Below, in pieces: positions 17,824 to 26,962 of a stretch of DNA of 64,000 nucleotides. Source of the stretch: Ilyomonas sp965247435 (GTDB taxonomy: Bacteria > Bacteroidota > Bacteroidia > Chitinophagales > Chitinophagaceae); the NCBI GenBank assembly GCA_965247435.1, contig OZ252019.1, positions 5,580,001 through 5,644,000 on the forward strand, in the 5' to 3' direction. Made by a program: the position numbers and the translations under genes. The notes beneath the pieces are model-generated. The model was given only the letters and a program-made list of their open reading frames with translations. It was not told where the DNA came from and ran no database searches. Positions within the stretch are counted from its first letter, which is position 1. Every line of letters starts with the position of its first letter.

Positions 17824-18057
17824 TTGGAAAAGACATGTCGCCTGCTCAATTACACGCCTAAAGATATAATCTGTTCTGAGCCTGATAAAAACAATGCGCT
17901 GCCGGCCAATCACGCGCTTACCGAACTACAGCGCCAACGGCTTTCTGAGATGAAAAAAATACTGAGCAGTCTTTCTTTTGAAAAGATAAAGGAGTTGGCG
18001 AAGCAGGTAAAGGAGAGTAGCGGTTTAGATTGTGCAGTAATGAAGATTACTGTCTGA
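17824..18057 (+). CDS. Small hypothetical protein with TTG start
   Basis: Open frame of 77 aa beginning at TTG; no ATG is available at the right place. The N-terminus is unremarkable, while the C-terminal half reads as two amphipathic helices (LTELQRQRLSEMKKILSSL then FEKIKELAKQVKESSG). There is no signal peptide or membrane span. It lies 39 bp after ybbP on the same strand, so it could be the last gene of that unit. I do not recognise a family. The helix-like composition makes coding plausible but the start is weak. Confidence 0.35.
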   Translation: MEKTCRLLNYTPKDIICSEPDKNNALPANHALTELQRQRLSEMKKILSSLSFEKIKELAKQVKESSGLDCAVMKITV

Positions 18058-18359
18058 ATTTTTTATCGGTGGGTGAGATACTGCTTTAAGGTTTTAAGTG
18101 GTAACGTATTGAATGATAGCGCCTTGTTGCCGGTTAGTTTTTTATACAAAATACTGTGAATACTTAAAAAAGAAGTAAAAAAATGAAAGTGTGATCTTTA
18201 TAATTTATTCTATTATTATATAAAGAGTACAAATTTAAAAGATGCCAATAGAAGGATAAGAAATAAGATATTTATTCTTATAATACTTCAGATTGCGTTT
18301 ATAAATTTAATTTATTCGGCTACACTTTTCCTATAACTTTAATCTAAATTAGTCCACTT

Positions 18360-19115
18360 ATGTTACCAAAACTCTTTCTGCTTTTTATAGCAGCTATTTT
18401 CCTGCTATCCGGTTGTAAAAAAGAAGTGGCTGAGATTAGTAAAAGCACTGCACTTTCTTTAGAGAAATCGGTTACTGCCTCTGTACAAACACTTACTGCC
18501 GATCCTGGATGGTATGGTTTTTATGCGGGCCCGGATGTTTTTAATTCTGATACACTTTTCGCTGCAGACATTATAAAGAACGGATTAGCGAAAATGCCTT
18601 TTTATTCTAATCGCAGAGAGGTGTTCTCTATTATTAATTACGCTATCCCTGCAGATCATAATATTTCCGGAGATAGCCTGATATACGAATTGAGAATAAA
18701 AAACCCTAAAGACAACTACCACCCGGATTGGGATGTATTTGCAGATATAAAAGGAACAGAACATGAAGCGTATGTAAGCTTCGTAGCTGATAGTGCGTAT
18801 AGCCAATACACCCGTGCCTTTGTTGGCGACGCTCAATTTTACGGGAAATCACAACTTGTGCACGACTTTGAAACATTTGCTACCTTAAGATTGGTTTTAA
18901 AAAGTGACATAGCTACGATAAAGCTTAATGGTACGCTCCTTGGAACTATTAACTATGGAGCTGGTAACCGGGTCGGGCGAGTGAAAAGTATCCTCTTTGG
19001 TGGTAAAGGATATGTGTCTTGCACGTTTGTAAAATTATTAAATAGTGTAACCAACAAACCAATTCTTACTGAGAACTTTAATACAGATGGTAAAAGCACC
19101 ATTGTGTATTATTAG
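18360..19115 (+). CDS. Secreted lipoprotein of unknown function
   Basis: Protein of 251 aa with a clear lipoprotein signal (LFIAAIFLLSGCKKEV, Cys at residue 19), so it is anchored in a membrane on the outside of the cytoplasm. The body is beta-rich. It has an N-terminal segment DPGWYGFYAGPDVFNSDTLF, and a C-terminal half (LRLVLKSDIATIKLNGTLLG, then GRVKSILFGGKGYVSC) that resembles concanavalin A/laminin-G-like sandwiches, ending in a LTENFNTDG strand. No catalytic motif is visible. It is flanked by long A/T-rich gaps on both sides and appears monocistronic; TATAACTTTA about 25 bp upstream could be its -7 box. A carbohydrate-binding role is a guess from fold flavour only. Confidence 0.75.
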   Translation: MLPKLFLLFIAAIFLLSGCKKEVAEISKSTALSLEKSVTASVQTLTADPGWYGFYAGPDVFNSDTLFAADIIKNGLAKMPFYSNRREVFSIINYAIPADHNISGDSLIYELRIKNPKDNYHPDWDVFADIKGTEHEAYVSFVADSAYSQYTRAFVGDAQFYGKSQLVHDFETFATLRLVLKSDIATIKLNGTLLGTINYGAGNRVGRVKSILFGGKGYVSCTFVKLLNSVTNKPILTENFNTDGKSTIVYY

Positions 19116-19352
19116 GTCGTATGTACAACCTGAAATGAGATGATGTCAATAAAATAATATAGTACAGTCATTGGGTTTTTAAATGGAAGCTTAATTAGCA
19201 GCTTAGACCGATTGTAAATATAAGGAGAATGATTGCCCAACGCCGTATAATGGACGCGCTTCCGTTTCTTTTATTTGATGATTTATAACTTCCGGCGAAA
19301 TTTACTCAACTCCTGCAAATACTTTTCTCTCACCCACCACACCACCACTTCC

Positions 19353-19487
19353 TCACGATAAACGACGCACAATGAAAAAGCAAACGACGGCTAACAGGGC
19401 GTATTCTGCAACCGTCACGTTGGGCAATTTATAAATATACTTGTCTGTAAATTTTTCGATGGATTCAATGGTATCGTGTTGCTTCAT
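19353..19487 (-). CDS. 44-aa single-span membrane protein
   Basis: Short frame from ATG 19487 with an acidic N-terminus (MKQHDTIESIEKFTDKYIYK), then NVTVAEYALLAVVCFFIV as one membrane span and a terminal RRLS. The span is bounded by Arg residues as expected for a small inner membrane protein. The stop overlaps a second frame that continues REEVVVWWVREKYLQELSK and then FRRKL to 19283, which also looks protein-like. That part may be a separately started peptide (TTG or GTG) or a frameshift extension. It lies downstream of the DUF1080 gene on the same strand. Function unknown. Confidence 0.55.
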   Translation of the reverse strand: MKQHDTIESIEKFTDKYIYKLPNVTVAEYALLAVVCFFIVRRLS

Positions 19488-19551
19488 AAAGTGTTTTTTT
19501 GAAATGAAAAGGTACATAAATAACTAACTTAAATTCCCAACTACATCACCA

Positions 19552-20247
19552 TCACAACCGTTTAATTTGTATATCCTTCAGCCATACCTGCTGGCCATGG
19601 TGCTGAAACATAATATGCCCGCTGGTGGCTTTGGCAAACTTCGGATTGTCTTTGTACTTGCTCTTGCTGATTAAGTCTTTTATTTGCGGAGAGTTTATCT
19701 CATACGTAACTACTTTCACGCCGTTTATCCAATGCTCTACATGTCCATGATCCACCAGTAACCGCCCGGTATTGTACTCGCCAACCGGCTTTAAATGCTT
19801 GTTCACCGGCGGTATTAAATCATACAAAGAGCCGGCAGAACGGATGGGCGCTTTGTCGTTAAAATCTATATCATCCAATAGCTGGAACTCAAAATTGTCT
19901 AACCAGTTAGGGCTGTTGCCATTATTTGATTCATGCGCCGATGCTTCCTGTATGTTATAAAACACACCGCTGTTGCCCGCTTTGGAAACTTTCCATTGAA
20001 AGGTAAGATCGAAATTGGTAAAGGTATCTACCGTTACGAGGTCAATATTCGGTACGCCGGTTTGTGCTGCCAGCGCACCGTCTTCTACCTTCCATGCCTG
20101 TTCAGGAAAAGAATCTAACATATAGCCTCTTAACTGCGCAGTGGAAGTGCCGTTGAATAGGGGCGTCCATCCATGAGTATTTTGTGCATTGCCGTTATTA
20201 CCGAAAGCAACTATTAATATTAATAAAAGGAAAGCAGGAATTTTCAT
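19552..20247 (-). CDS. DUF1080 / 3-keto-disaccharide hydrolase-like secreted protein
   Basis: Secreted protein of 231 aa from the DUF1080 (3-keto-disaccharide hydrolase) family, a concanavalin-like sandwich. I start it at ATG 20247 because this opens directly with a signal peptide (MKIPAFLLLILIVAFGNNGN); the longer frame adds 11 basic residues. Family landmarks are GWTPLFNGTS near the mature N-terminus, FDLTFQWKVSKAGNSGVFY in the middle, EFQLLDDID, then VEHWINGVKVVTYE and the end HIMFQHHGQQVWLKDIQIK. Members have been linked to 3-keto-glycoside cleavage or glycan binding. It is the last gene of a minus-strand run behind three SDR oxidoreductases, which could provide keto-sugar chemistry, but that link is only inferred. 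Confidence 0.88.
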   Translation of the reverse strand: MKIPAFLLLILIVAFGNNGNAQNTHGWTPLFNGTSTAQLRGYMLDSFPEQAWKVEDGALAAQTGVPNIDLVTVDTFTNFDLTFQWKVSKAGNSGVFYNIQEASAHESNNGNSPNWLDNFEFQLLDDIDFNDKAPIRSAGSLYDLIPPVNKHLKPVGEYNTGRLLVDHGHVEHWINGVKVVTYEINSPQIKDLISKSKYKDNPKFAKATSGHIMFQHHGQQVWLKDIQIKRL

Positions 20248-20314
20248 ACGGTGTTTTTTATAACAGCGCAAATAACACACCTGTTTTAAGTTAGTCCTTA
20301 AGTTGGCCCGTTCG

Positions 20315-21073
20315 TTACAGGTTCATGCCGCCGGAAACTTCTATACGCTGAGCATTTATCCACCCGGCCTCTTCAGAACATAAGAAGGCAACAACACCGC
20401 CAATATCATCAGGCAGGCCAACACGACCTAATGCCGTTACGGACGCTACCTGTTTGTTAGCGCCGGTATTGTCCCGGATGACACCGCCACCGAAATCTGT
20501 TTCAATAGCGCCCGGCGCTACCACGTTTACGGCAATGCGGCGCGCGCCAAGTTCTTTAGCCATATACCGGGTAAGCGTTTCAATGGCGCCTTTCATAGAA
20601 GCATAAGCGGCGTACCCCGGTGAGCTGAACCGGGCCAGGCCCGTAGATAAATTAATGATGCGCCCGCCATCGTTGATAAACGGCAAGGCCTTTTGGGTTA
20701 AAAAATAAACGCCTTTAAAGTGAATGTTCATAAGCTGGTCAAACTGCTCTTCGGTCGTTTCTGCAAATGGTGCGTTGATGCCAATCCCTGCATTGTTTAT
20801 TAAAAAGTCGAAGTGTGTTGCATGGAAGGTGCTGTTTAAGACATCGCTGAGCTGAACAAAAAATGCATCAAAACTTTGTATATCACCGGTATTTAATTGC
20901 AGCGCCGCCGCTTTTTGTCCTGTTTGCTCAAGTTCGGCCACTACCGCAAGCGCATCTTCCCTTTTACTGTTATACGTCAGTATTACATTAATCCCTTTTT
21001 TAGCCAGGCTGATGGCCATGTTTTTACCTAACCCGCGGCTGCCGCCGGTTACGAGTGCGATTTTGCTATTCAT
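20315..21073 (-). CDS. SDR family oxidoreductase (FabG-like)
   Basis: Classical short-chain dehydrogenase of 252 aa using NAD(P)H. The cofactor motif TGGSRGLGKNMA is at residues 9-20, the NNAG motif is in LINNAGIGINAP, and the catalytic Ser and YxxxK are in LSTGLARFSSPGYAAYASMK. The tail VAFLCSEEAGWINAQRIEVS followed by GGMNL is typical of FabG-like reductases. It starts 28 bp after the stop of the upstream SDR gene on the same strand, so the two are probably co-transcribed. The substrate is not visible; related enzymes act on keto-acids, sugars or xenobiotic carbonyls. Confidence 0.92.
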   Translation of the reverse strand: MNSKIALVTGGSRGLGKNMAISLAKKGINVILTYNSKREDALAVVAELEQTGQKAAALQLNTGDIQSFDAFFVQLSDVLNSTFHATHFDFLINNAGIGINAPFAETTEEQFDQLMNIHFKGVYFLTQKALPFINDGGRIINLSTGLARFSSPGYAAYASMKGAIETLTRYMAKELGARRIAVNVVAPGAIETDFGGGVIRDNTGANKQVASVTALGRVGLPDDIGGVVAFLCSEEAGWINAQRIEVSGGMNL

Positions 21074-21101
21074 TGTTATTTTGTTTTTTTAAATTTTTTG
21101 T

Positions 21102-21887
21102 TTAAGAATTATCTTTTGCAAAGGATGTTGCTGCCATCTTCGCCATTTGATTAAACAGCATAGCCGGAGCAAGACGGCTGCCGATTTTTATCATACGCGC
21201 CGCGCCGGGATAAATCTCGTAAGTATCCCTCTTTAATCCTTCGATGGCTTTATTAATAACTTTTCCGGGTTCCATCAGCATCTTCGCAGCAAACCCTTTT
21301 CCCTCTTTAAACTTATCAATCAGCGGGGTGTTGGCGGCCGGCGCAAGCAGCTCAAACACTTTAATATTTGTGCCTTTTAATTGTACCCGCAGGGACTGTG
21401 TATATGAATGAAGTCCCGACTTGGAAGCGCCATAAATTGGTGACAGCGGAAAAGGAACAAGGGCAAGCCCGGAGCTGACATTTAATATGCAAGCCACAGG
21501 TTTTGTTTTAAAATGTGGTAAAAATTGCTGCACCATATGGATCGGTCCCGTTAAATTGATTTCCACTTCCCGGGTGATGTCCTGTAAATTTATAGCCTTG
21601 TCTTGCAGGTTTATTTTACGCATTTCACCGGCATTATTAATCAGCATATTAAGACCAGGAAACTGCTGTATTACTTTTGTATATAATTCAACAATGGCTG
21701 CAGGGTCGCTAACGTCGCTTTTAAAACAATGCACTCCCGGTAATTGCTTTTTGGTCTCGTCCAGCCTTGCCTGGTTTCGGCCGGTTATAATCACCGTATT
21801 AGTCAGCAAAAGCAGTTGTCTGGCAAACTCCAATCCAAGCCCGCTAGTTCCGCCGGTGATTAAAACCGTATTGTTGGTTAGTTTCAT
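21102..21887 (-). CDS. SDR family oxidoreductase (DltE-like)
   Basis: Short-chain dehydrogenase of 261 aa. TGGTSGLGLEFARQLL binds the cofactor, MLINNAGEMRKINL holds the NNAG motif, and NVSSGLALVPFPLSPIYGAS followed by KSGLHSYTQSLR gives the Ser-Tyr-Lys set. The long C-terminal helices (LMEPGKVINKAIEGLKRDTY) match the DltE-like subgroup, and it is clearly paralogous to the next gene upstream, suggesting local duplication. The 55-bp gap to that gene and the 28-bp gap to the one downstream support one transcript. Confidence 0.9.
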   Translation of the reverse strand: MKLTNNTVLITGGTSGLGLEFARQLLLLTNTVIITGRNQARLDETKKQLPGVHCFKSDVSDPAAIVELYTKVIQQFPGLNMLINNAGEMRKINLQDKAINLQDITREVEINLTGPIHMVQQFLPHFKTKPVACILNVSSGLALVPFPLSPIYGASKSGLHSYTQSLRVQLKGTNIKVFELLAPAANTPLIDKFKEGKGFAAKMLMEPGKVINKAIEGLKRDTYEIYPGAARMIKIGSRLAPAMLFNQMAKMAATSFAKDNS

Positions 21888-21942
21888 TTTGTTGTATTAA
21901 AGTAAGCAGGTAAATACTGCAGCAGCGGGTTCGTTCCTCTGC

Positions 21943-22668
21943 TTATGCCGGATTTAATTTGTTGAAATATGCCTTTAATTCTTCAGCACTTGAGGTAGCC
22001 CTTTCTTTGCTGGACCCAAATGTCAGTTCTGTTTTTCCCTCTTTTAATTGCTCAAAAACAGATGCTACAAAATCACTTACCGGGGGCGCAGCCATGTGCA
22101 GGCCTTTGCCGCCGAGGTCGGTATCAAGCGCGGGCGGAATCATTTCAATCACTTCAATATTTTTTAATTTGAGCAAGTGGCGGGCGGAAAGGGTAAACGA
22201 ATGGAAAAAGGCTTTGGTGGCCGAATACACCGGCACTTTTGCAAAAGGCACAAAAGACAAACCCGACGTAATGTTGATAATGGTAGTTAAGGATGGTAAC
22301 TGCAGGAACAGCGATGTTAAATGAAGCGGCGCTTCAATATTGATTTTAATTTCGTCTTTTGCCCGTTCAAAAAAATCTGCTTCTCCAATGTTCATCCAGT
22401 TTTGAATGCCTGCGTTATTTACCAGCACGTTTACATCGCTGTGATAACCGGAAACCCACTCAAAAAGTGCCGTGCGTTCGGCTTCTGCCGACAAGTCGCA
22501 CACTTTGGTGATTACTCCAGGAAATTGATCCGCTGCTTCTTTCAAAGCTGCTTCCCGCCTTCCGCAAATAATAACGGTATTGCCTTCCCGGATAAACCTT
22601 TTGGTAAGCCCTAAGCCGATGCCCGTTGCGCCACCGGTAATTAAAATTTTGTTGTTTGCCAGTATCAT
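21943..22668 (-). CDS. SDR family oxidoreductase (DltE-like)
   Basis: Short-chain dehydrogenase of 241 aa from the ATG at 22668, which places TGGATGIGLGLTKRF at the normal distance from the N-terminus; the longer frame to 22713 lacks family similarity. NNAG is in VLVNNAGIQNWMNIG and the Ser-Tyr-Lys set is in NITSGLSFVPFAKVPVYSAT followed by KAFFHSF. It resembles the 261-aa SDR downstream over its whole length. It is preceded on the same strand, about 100 bp away, by an AraC regulator that may control this group. Confidence 0.9.
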   Translation of the reverse strand: MILANNKILITGGATGIGLGLTKRFIREGNTVIICGRREAALKEAADQFPGVITKVCDLSAEAERTALFEWVSGYHSDVNVLVNNAGIQNWMNIGEADFFERAKDEIKINIEAPLHLTSLFLQLPSLTTIINITSGLSFVPFAKVPVYSATKAFFHSFTLSARHLLKLKNIEVIEMIPPALDTDLGGKGLHMAAPPVSDFVASVFEQLKEGKTELTFGSSKERATSSAEELKAYFNKLNPA

Positions 22669-22766
22669 CTTTGTATGTTTTAAAATAAGAGCACAAAGGT
22701 GGCTGCAAAACAAATGGGCTTGTTTGTAAATATCAATCCGTTATTTGCAAAATTCAAACGGAAGCG

Positions 22767-23696
22767 TCAGGAGCGAAAGCCCAACGGCGCATACGAGGTT
22801 TGTTTCCGGAAGAAGTTGGAGAAATGCGCCACCTCTTCAAACCCCAGGCAATAAGCGATTTGAGAAATGTTCCAGTCTGTTTGTTTCAGAAGAATTTTTG
22901 CTTCTTTAATAATTCTGCCGCTGATAAGGCCGGTCGTTGTTTTGCCGGTATTTTCTTTCAGTACTTTATTCAGATGATTAACGTGTACCGCCAAACGGTC
23001 TGCATAATCTTTGGCGGTTCGTAAAGCCAACTGTTGCTGCGGCGATTCGATTGGAAACTGGCGTTCCAGCAGTTCTAAAAAAAGAGATGATACGCGGGCG
23101 GAAGCAGTATGCGTCGGGTACAGCGCGGTTGCCGGCTGCAGCTTTTGCCCGTAATGAATCAGCTCCAGTACATAATTTCTCAGCAGGTCGTATTTATAAG
23201 CGTAGTCCGACGCTAATTCCTTATGCATCTTGTTGAAAATGATGCTGATGTCGCCGGCTTCCGCATCCGACAACTGGAACACAGGATACCCGTTTGCCCT
23301 GAAGATAGGCAGGTCGTCCAGCATAACGCCGCTTTTATTTTTAATAAGAAACTCATCCGTGAACACACAAAAATAGCCCGACTGGTCAGCATCCTGTGGT
23401 ATCCAGTGATAAGGCACTTTTGGCGTAGCAAACAGGAGCGCATTCTTTTCTATATCAATCACCTTATCTGCATACTCGGCTTTGTTTCTCCCGCTGATTA
23501 AACTGATTTTATAGTATGCCCTCCGGTTGTAAGGCATAACGGGCTTTTTCTTAATCCGTTCCCGTACTTCCTCTACATTAAATACGTTGAAGTGCCCGAT
23601 TTCTTTAGTATAGCCTTCCGGCAAAAGATAGTCCATGCCGCCTTCGGTACCGGCCGCAATTTGTTTATAAAATTCCTCGATTGTAGTGATGTCCAT
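22767..23696 (-). CDS. AraC family transcriptional regulator
   Basis: DNA-binding regulator of 309 aa. The N-terminal cupin-like sensor domain includes KKPVMPYNRRAYYKISLISG and ALLFATPKVPYHWIP. The C-terminal AraC domain has two helix-turn-helix units: TAKDYADRLAVHVNHLNKVL with TTGLISGRIIKEAKILL, and ISQIAYCLGFEEVAHFSNFF followed by RKQTSYAPLGFR. I chose ATG 23696 (MDITTIEEFYK). Regulators of this type often sit beside SDR or flavin reductase genes and respond to small aromatic or keto compounds. Here it heads a same-strand run of three SDR genes, so control of them is a reasonable inference, not shown. Confidence 0.9.
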   Translation of the reverse strand: MDITTIEEFYKQIAAGTEGGMDYLLPEGYTKEIGHFNVFNVEEVRERIKKKPVMPYNRRAYYKISLISGRNKAEYADKVIDIEKNALLFATPKVPYHWIPQDADQSGYFCVFTDEFLIKNKSGVMLDDLPIFRANGYPVFQLSDAEAGDISIIFNKMHKELASDYAYKYDLLRNYVLELIHYGQKLQPATALYPTHTASARVSSLFLELLERQFPIESPQQQLALRTAKDYADRLAVHVNHLNKVLKENTGKTTTGLISGRIIKEAKILLKQTDWNISQIAYCLGFEEVAHFSNFFRKQTSYAPLGFRS

Positions 23697-23916
23697 GTTA
23701 AAGTAGTAGTTGCAAAATTCAAATGTACAAAATAACAATTACTGATAATAAAGACAAATGCTTTGCAGCAGTTGAGTAGCCACTTATGTTTTAAAAGTTA
23801 TAATCATTCTGTACTCCGCCGGAGCAATCGTTTTACTACTATGCATTAGAGTTTATACAAGTCAGATTTAGTAAGTAAGTTGTCAAAATCAGATAACTAA
23901 AATGAGTATGGTTATA

Positions 23917-24058
23917 CGCTAAATTCTTCGCTCCGGTATAGCATTACAACTGTTGAGTTCACAGCAGTACAAAAGCTACATCAGGGCGTGTCAGGAAAAC
24001 GTGATGTATATCGTTTTCATGCCGCTTTTTTTCGTTCCCGCTTCCACAAAAAAGAACA
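23917..24058 (+). repeat. 142-nt dispersed repeat, copy B
   Basis: Second copy of the element at 14575-14716, exactly the same length. Stem 1 is TGTTG/CAGCA (copy A has TGCTG/CAGCA, a C-to-T change kept as a G-U pair). Stem 2 is GAAAACG/CGTTTTC, one pair longer than copy A. It lies in the 600-bp gap between the AraC regulator and the GH92 gene; apart from the repeat I see no supported gene in that gap. A 140-codon frame across it is probably chance. Confidence 0.65.
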
Positions 24059-24304
24059 ACAAACAATTGGTATATGTAACAGCTAATTTCGACGATCTGC
24101 TTAGTAAGAAAATTTTAGCCTTAAATCTGCCGAACATTTCTGACCTGTTGGGTAACTTATATCTGGTCTATTATCCAAATGATTTGAATTCTGCCGAAGT
24201 AAAAATCATAAGCGCAGTCATAGCACACAAGTCTTGCCTTAGGCAATTGATCGTTCTATATCTTTACCGCTGTGTATTACTTTTTACCATAAAATTCATC
24301 TTAC

Positions 24305-26611
24305 ATGTTCAGGTCGGGTTTATTATTAACTATAGCAGCTTTTGTATCGTACTATGCAACTGCGCAAAGTAAAACAGGCGAGAACCTGGTGCAGTATGTA
24401 AAGCCCATCATTGGTACGCAACGCATGGGGCATACTTATCCCGGCGCTACGGTTCCTTTTGGCATGGTGCAGTTAAGCCCGGATACCGATACCATACCGT
24501 ACGAAATGAACGGGAAGTACAACCCGGATGTATATAAATATTGCGCCGGCTACCAGTATGATGATAAAACGATAGTGGGCTTCAGCCATACGCATTTCAG
24601 CGGTACCGGTCATTCTGATTTAGGTGACTTTTTAATTATGCCAACCGTTGGTGCTTTACAGCTAAACCCCGGTACGGCAGCCGACCCGCAAAGCGGCTAC
24701 CGGTCCGCCTTTTCGCATACAAACGAAGTAGCGGCAGCCGGTTATTACAAGGTACAGTTAGACCGTTATCACATCCTTGCAGAGCTGACTGCCACTACCC
24801 GCGTTGGCTTTCACCAATACACATTTCCGAAGAGCGATAGTGCGCATATCATTCTCGATCTTATGCACAACATTTATAATTATGAAGATAAAAATGTATG
24901 GACTTTCCTGCGGGTAGAAAACGATACGCTGGTAACCGGCTATCGCCAAACGAGCGGCTGGGGCAGAACAAGAACCTTGTACTTTGCCATGGCTTTTTCC
25001 AAACCCTTTTACCAGTACGGCAATAAAAATTTTTCTAAAAAGCAGGTATATCGCGGCTTCTGGGGCAAATGGAACCAGGGCCGGAACTTCCCGGAAATAG
25101 CCGGCCGGCAGCTCAGGGCTTACTTCGATTTTAAAACAACCGAAGGCGAACAGGTAAAAATAAAGTTTGCCATATCGCCCGTAAGTACCGCTAATGCGCT
25201 GCTAAACCTGCGTACCGAAGCGCCGGGCTGGAACTTTGAAGCAGTGAAAGCCGCCGGGCAGGCGCAGTGGCAAAAGGAACTGGGTAAGATAACAATCCAA
25301 AGCAGGAGCGCAGAAGAAAAGCAGAACTTCTATACTGCCATGTACCATGCGTTCATCAACCCAACAATTTACATGGATGTTGACAGCAGCTACAAAGGGT
25401 TGGACGGGAACGATCATGTTGCTTCCGGCTTTACCAATTATACCACCTTTTCGCTGTGGGACACATACCGCGCGCTGCATCCGCTGTTCAATATTATCCA
25501 GCCAAAACGCAACAGCGATATGGTGCAGTCTATGCTGGCGCATTATAGCCAAAGCGCGGAGCACATGCTGCCGGTATGGAGTAATTCGGGTAACGAAAAC
25601 TGGTGCATGACGGGCTATCACAGTGTATCGGTAGTAGCCGATGCGATTGTAAAAGGCAATGCGCCATTTGATGCGGCCGGGGCTTTGGAAGCGTGCATTG
25701 TTACGTCCAACCACCGCGGCTACGAAGGCTTAGGGTATTACCTCGACAGCGGCTATGTGCCTGAAGATAAAAGCGGTTCTTCCGTATCGCAAACATTAGA
25801 ATATGCGTACGACGACTGGTGCATAGCGCAGGCTGCAAAAAAGTTGGGCAAAACGGATATATATGATACGTACAGTAAACGGGCGGAAAATTATAAGAAA
25901 GTGTACGATGCTGCTATCGGCTTTATGCGCCCGCGGTTGAGCGATGGCAGCTTTAAAAAAGAGTTTGATGCGATGCGCACGATTGATGAAGGTTTTATTG
26001 AAGGCAACGCCTGGAATTACAGCCTGTATGTGCCGCAGGACCCTGCATCGTTAATTAACATGATGGGTGGAAAGAAGCGCTTTGTAAAGCACCTCGACTC
26101 GCTCTTTACGATGGAGTTGCCGGATAAATATTTTGCAGAAACAGAAGACATCACGCGCGACGGCATTATTGGCAATTATGTACATGGCAACGAGCCTTCG
26201 CACCATGTGGCATACCTCTACAACTGGACGGATGAGCCCTGGAAAACCGAAGCAAGGATAAGGCAGATTTTGCCCATGCAGTATAAAAACACGCCGGATG
26301 GTTTGGGTGGCAATGATGATGCGGGACAGATGAGCGCCTGGTACATCTTCAGTACGCTTGGCTTTTACCCCGTAGCGCCGGCCTCCGACCAATACTGGCT
26401 GGGAAGCCCGGCGATAGACGGTGCTGTTTTAACGCTGGAAAACGGAAATACATTTACCGTGGAAGCTATTAACCAAAGCGATAAAAATGTGTATGTGCAA
26501 AAGGTGTTATTGAATGGCAAACCATTAAACCGCCGCTACATCACCCATGCAGAGATTATGAGTGGCGGCAAGCTCACTTTTTACATGACAGATAATCCGG
26601 TAAAGAAGTAA
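24305..26611 (+). CDS. GH92 alpha-1,2-mannosidase-type glycosidase, secreted
   Basis: Family 92 exo-acting, calcium-dependent alpha-mannosidase of 768 aa with a signal peptide in residues 1-21 (ending YYATAQ). Family motifs run in order: PIIGTQRMGHTYPGATVPFG then MVQLSPDT, GFSHTHFSGTGHSDLGDF, a central FSLWDTYRALHPLFNIIQP, GYVPEDKSGSSVSQTLEYAY, GNEPSHHVAYLYNW, and the catalytic-base region LGGNDDAGQMSAWYIFSTLG. All expected blocks are present and length is normal. It should trim mannose from N-glycan or mannan side chains. No SusC/D pair or regulator adjoins it. Immediately downstream are the decayed remains of a GH2 gene, so this locus once held more glycan-degrading enzymes. Confidence 0.95.
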   Translation: MFRSGLLLTIAAFVSYYATAQSKTGENLVQYVKPIIGTQRMGHTYPGATVPFGMVQLSPDTDTIPYEMNGKYNPDVYKYCAGYQYDDKTIVGFSHTHFSGTGHSDLGDFLIMPTVGALQLNPGTAADPQSGYRSAFSHTNEVAAAGYYKVQLDRYHILAELTATTRVGFHQYTFPKSDSAHIILDLMHNIYNYEDKNVWTFLRVENDTLVTGYRQTSGWGRTRTLYFAMAFSKPFYQYGNKNFSKKQVYRGFWGKWNQGRNFPEIAGRQLRAYFDFKTTEGEQVKIKFAISPVSTANALLNLRTEAPGWNFEAVKAAGQAQWQKELGKITIQSRSAEEKQNFYTAMYHAFINPTIYMDVDSSYKGLDGNDHVASGFTNYTTFSLWDTYRALHPLFNIIQPKRNSDMVQSMLAHYSQSAEHMLPVWSNSGNENWCMTGYHSVSVVADAIVKGNAPFDAAGALEACIVTSNHRGYEGLGYYLDSGYVPEDKSGSSVSQTLEYAYDDWCIAQAAKKLGKTDIYDTYSKRAENYKKVYDAAIGFMRPRLSDGSFKKEFDAMRTIDEGFIEGNAWNYSLYVPQDPASLINMMGGKKRFVKHLDSLFTMELPDKYFAETEDITRDGIIGNYVHGNEPSHHVAYLYNWTDEPWKTEARIRQILPMQYKNTPDGLGGNDDAGQMSAWYIFSTLGFYPVAPASDQYWLGSPAIDGAVLTLENGNTFTVEAINQSDKNVYVQKVLLNGKPLNRRYITHAEIMSGGKLTFYMTDNPVKK

Positions 26612-26642
26612 CGATGCTAATGTTGATAACCATTATTAAAAA

Positions 26643-26884
26643 AATCGTGTTCCTGTTTATGGCGCAGCGAATGAACTTACTGTAAAAGCAGAAAGACCTG
26701 CTACCTTATCGGGTCTCGAAAGCGAAAGCGCAGTAAGCCACGAAAATCATAAATTGAACAGGCGCAAAGTAATGCATGGTAAATTGCCGGCATACATACA
26801 ATTGCAGCAAAAGGCTGGCTTCATACAACTACCGTCAGTGCCGCGGATTTAAAACAGAAGTTAATGACGTTTGCATCAGTGTAA
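26643..26884 (+). pseudogene. Remnant of a GH2 C-terminal domain
   Basis: In one frame the sequence reads NRVPVYGAANELTVKAERPA, then TLSGLESESAVSHENHKLNR, then RKVMHGKLPAY. This matches the C-terminal module of GH2 beta-galactosidase-like enzymes, where a Gly-Pro-Ala-x-Leu-x-Gly-Leu-Asp stretch is followed by a charged segment, R-R-K and an aromatic/His-Gly-Lys. Similarity then continues in a second frame as AAKGWLHTTTVSAADLKQKL, indicating a frameshift. Stops lie upstream in frame and the catalytic domain is absent. It directly follows the GH92 gene, so the two were probably neighbours in an older glycan-degradation cluster. Confidence 0.65.
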
Positions 26885-26962
26885 AACAAACTATTCAGTT
26901 AAACTTTATTCAAAACATAAGTTTCATCTATACCAATAATGTAAACAGAGTGATGCTATATT

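Noticed and set aside
23953..24372. Plus-strand ORF of 139 aa overlapping the GH92 start
   Set aside because: It begins inside the 142-nt repeat and overlaps the GH92 signal peptide by 68 bp. Its composition is low-complexity hydrophobic with no domain.
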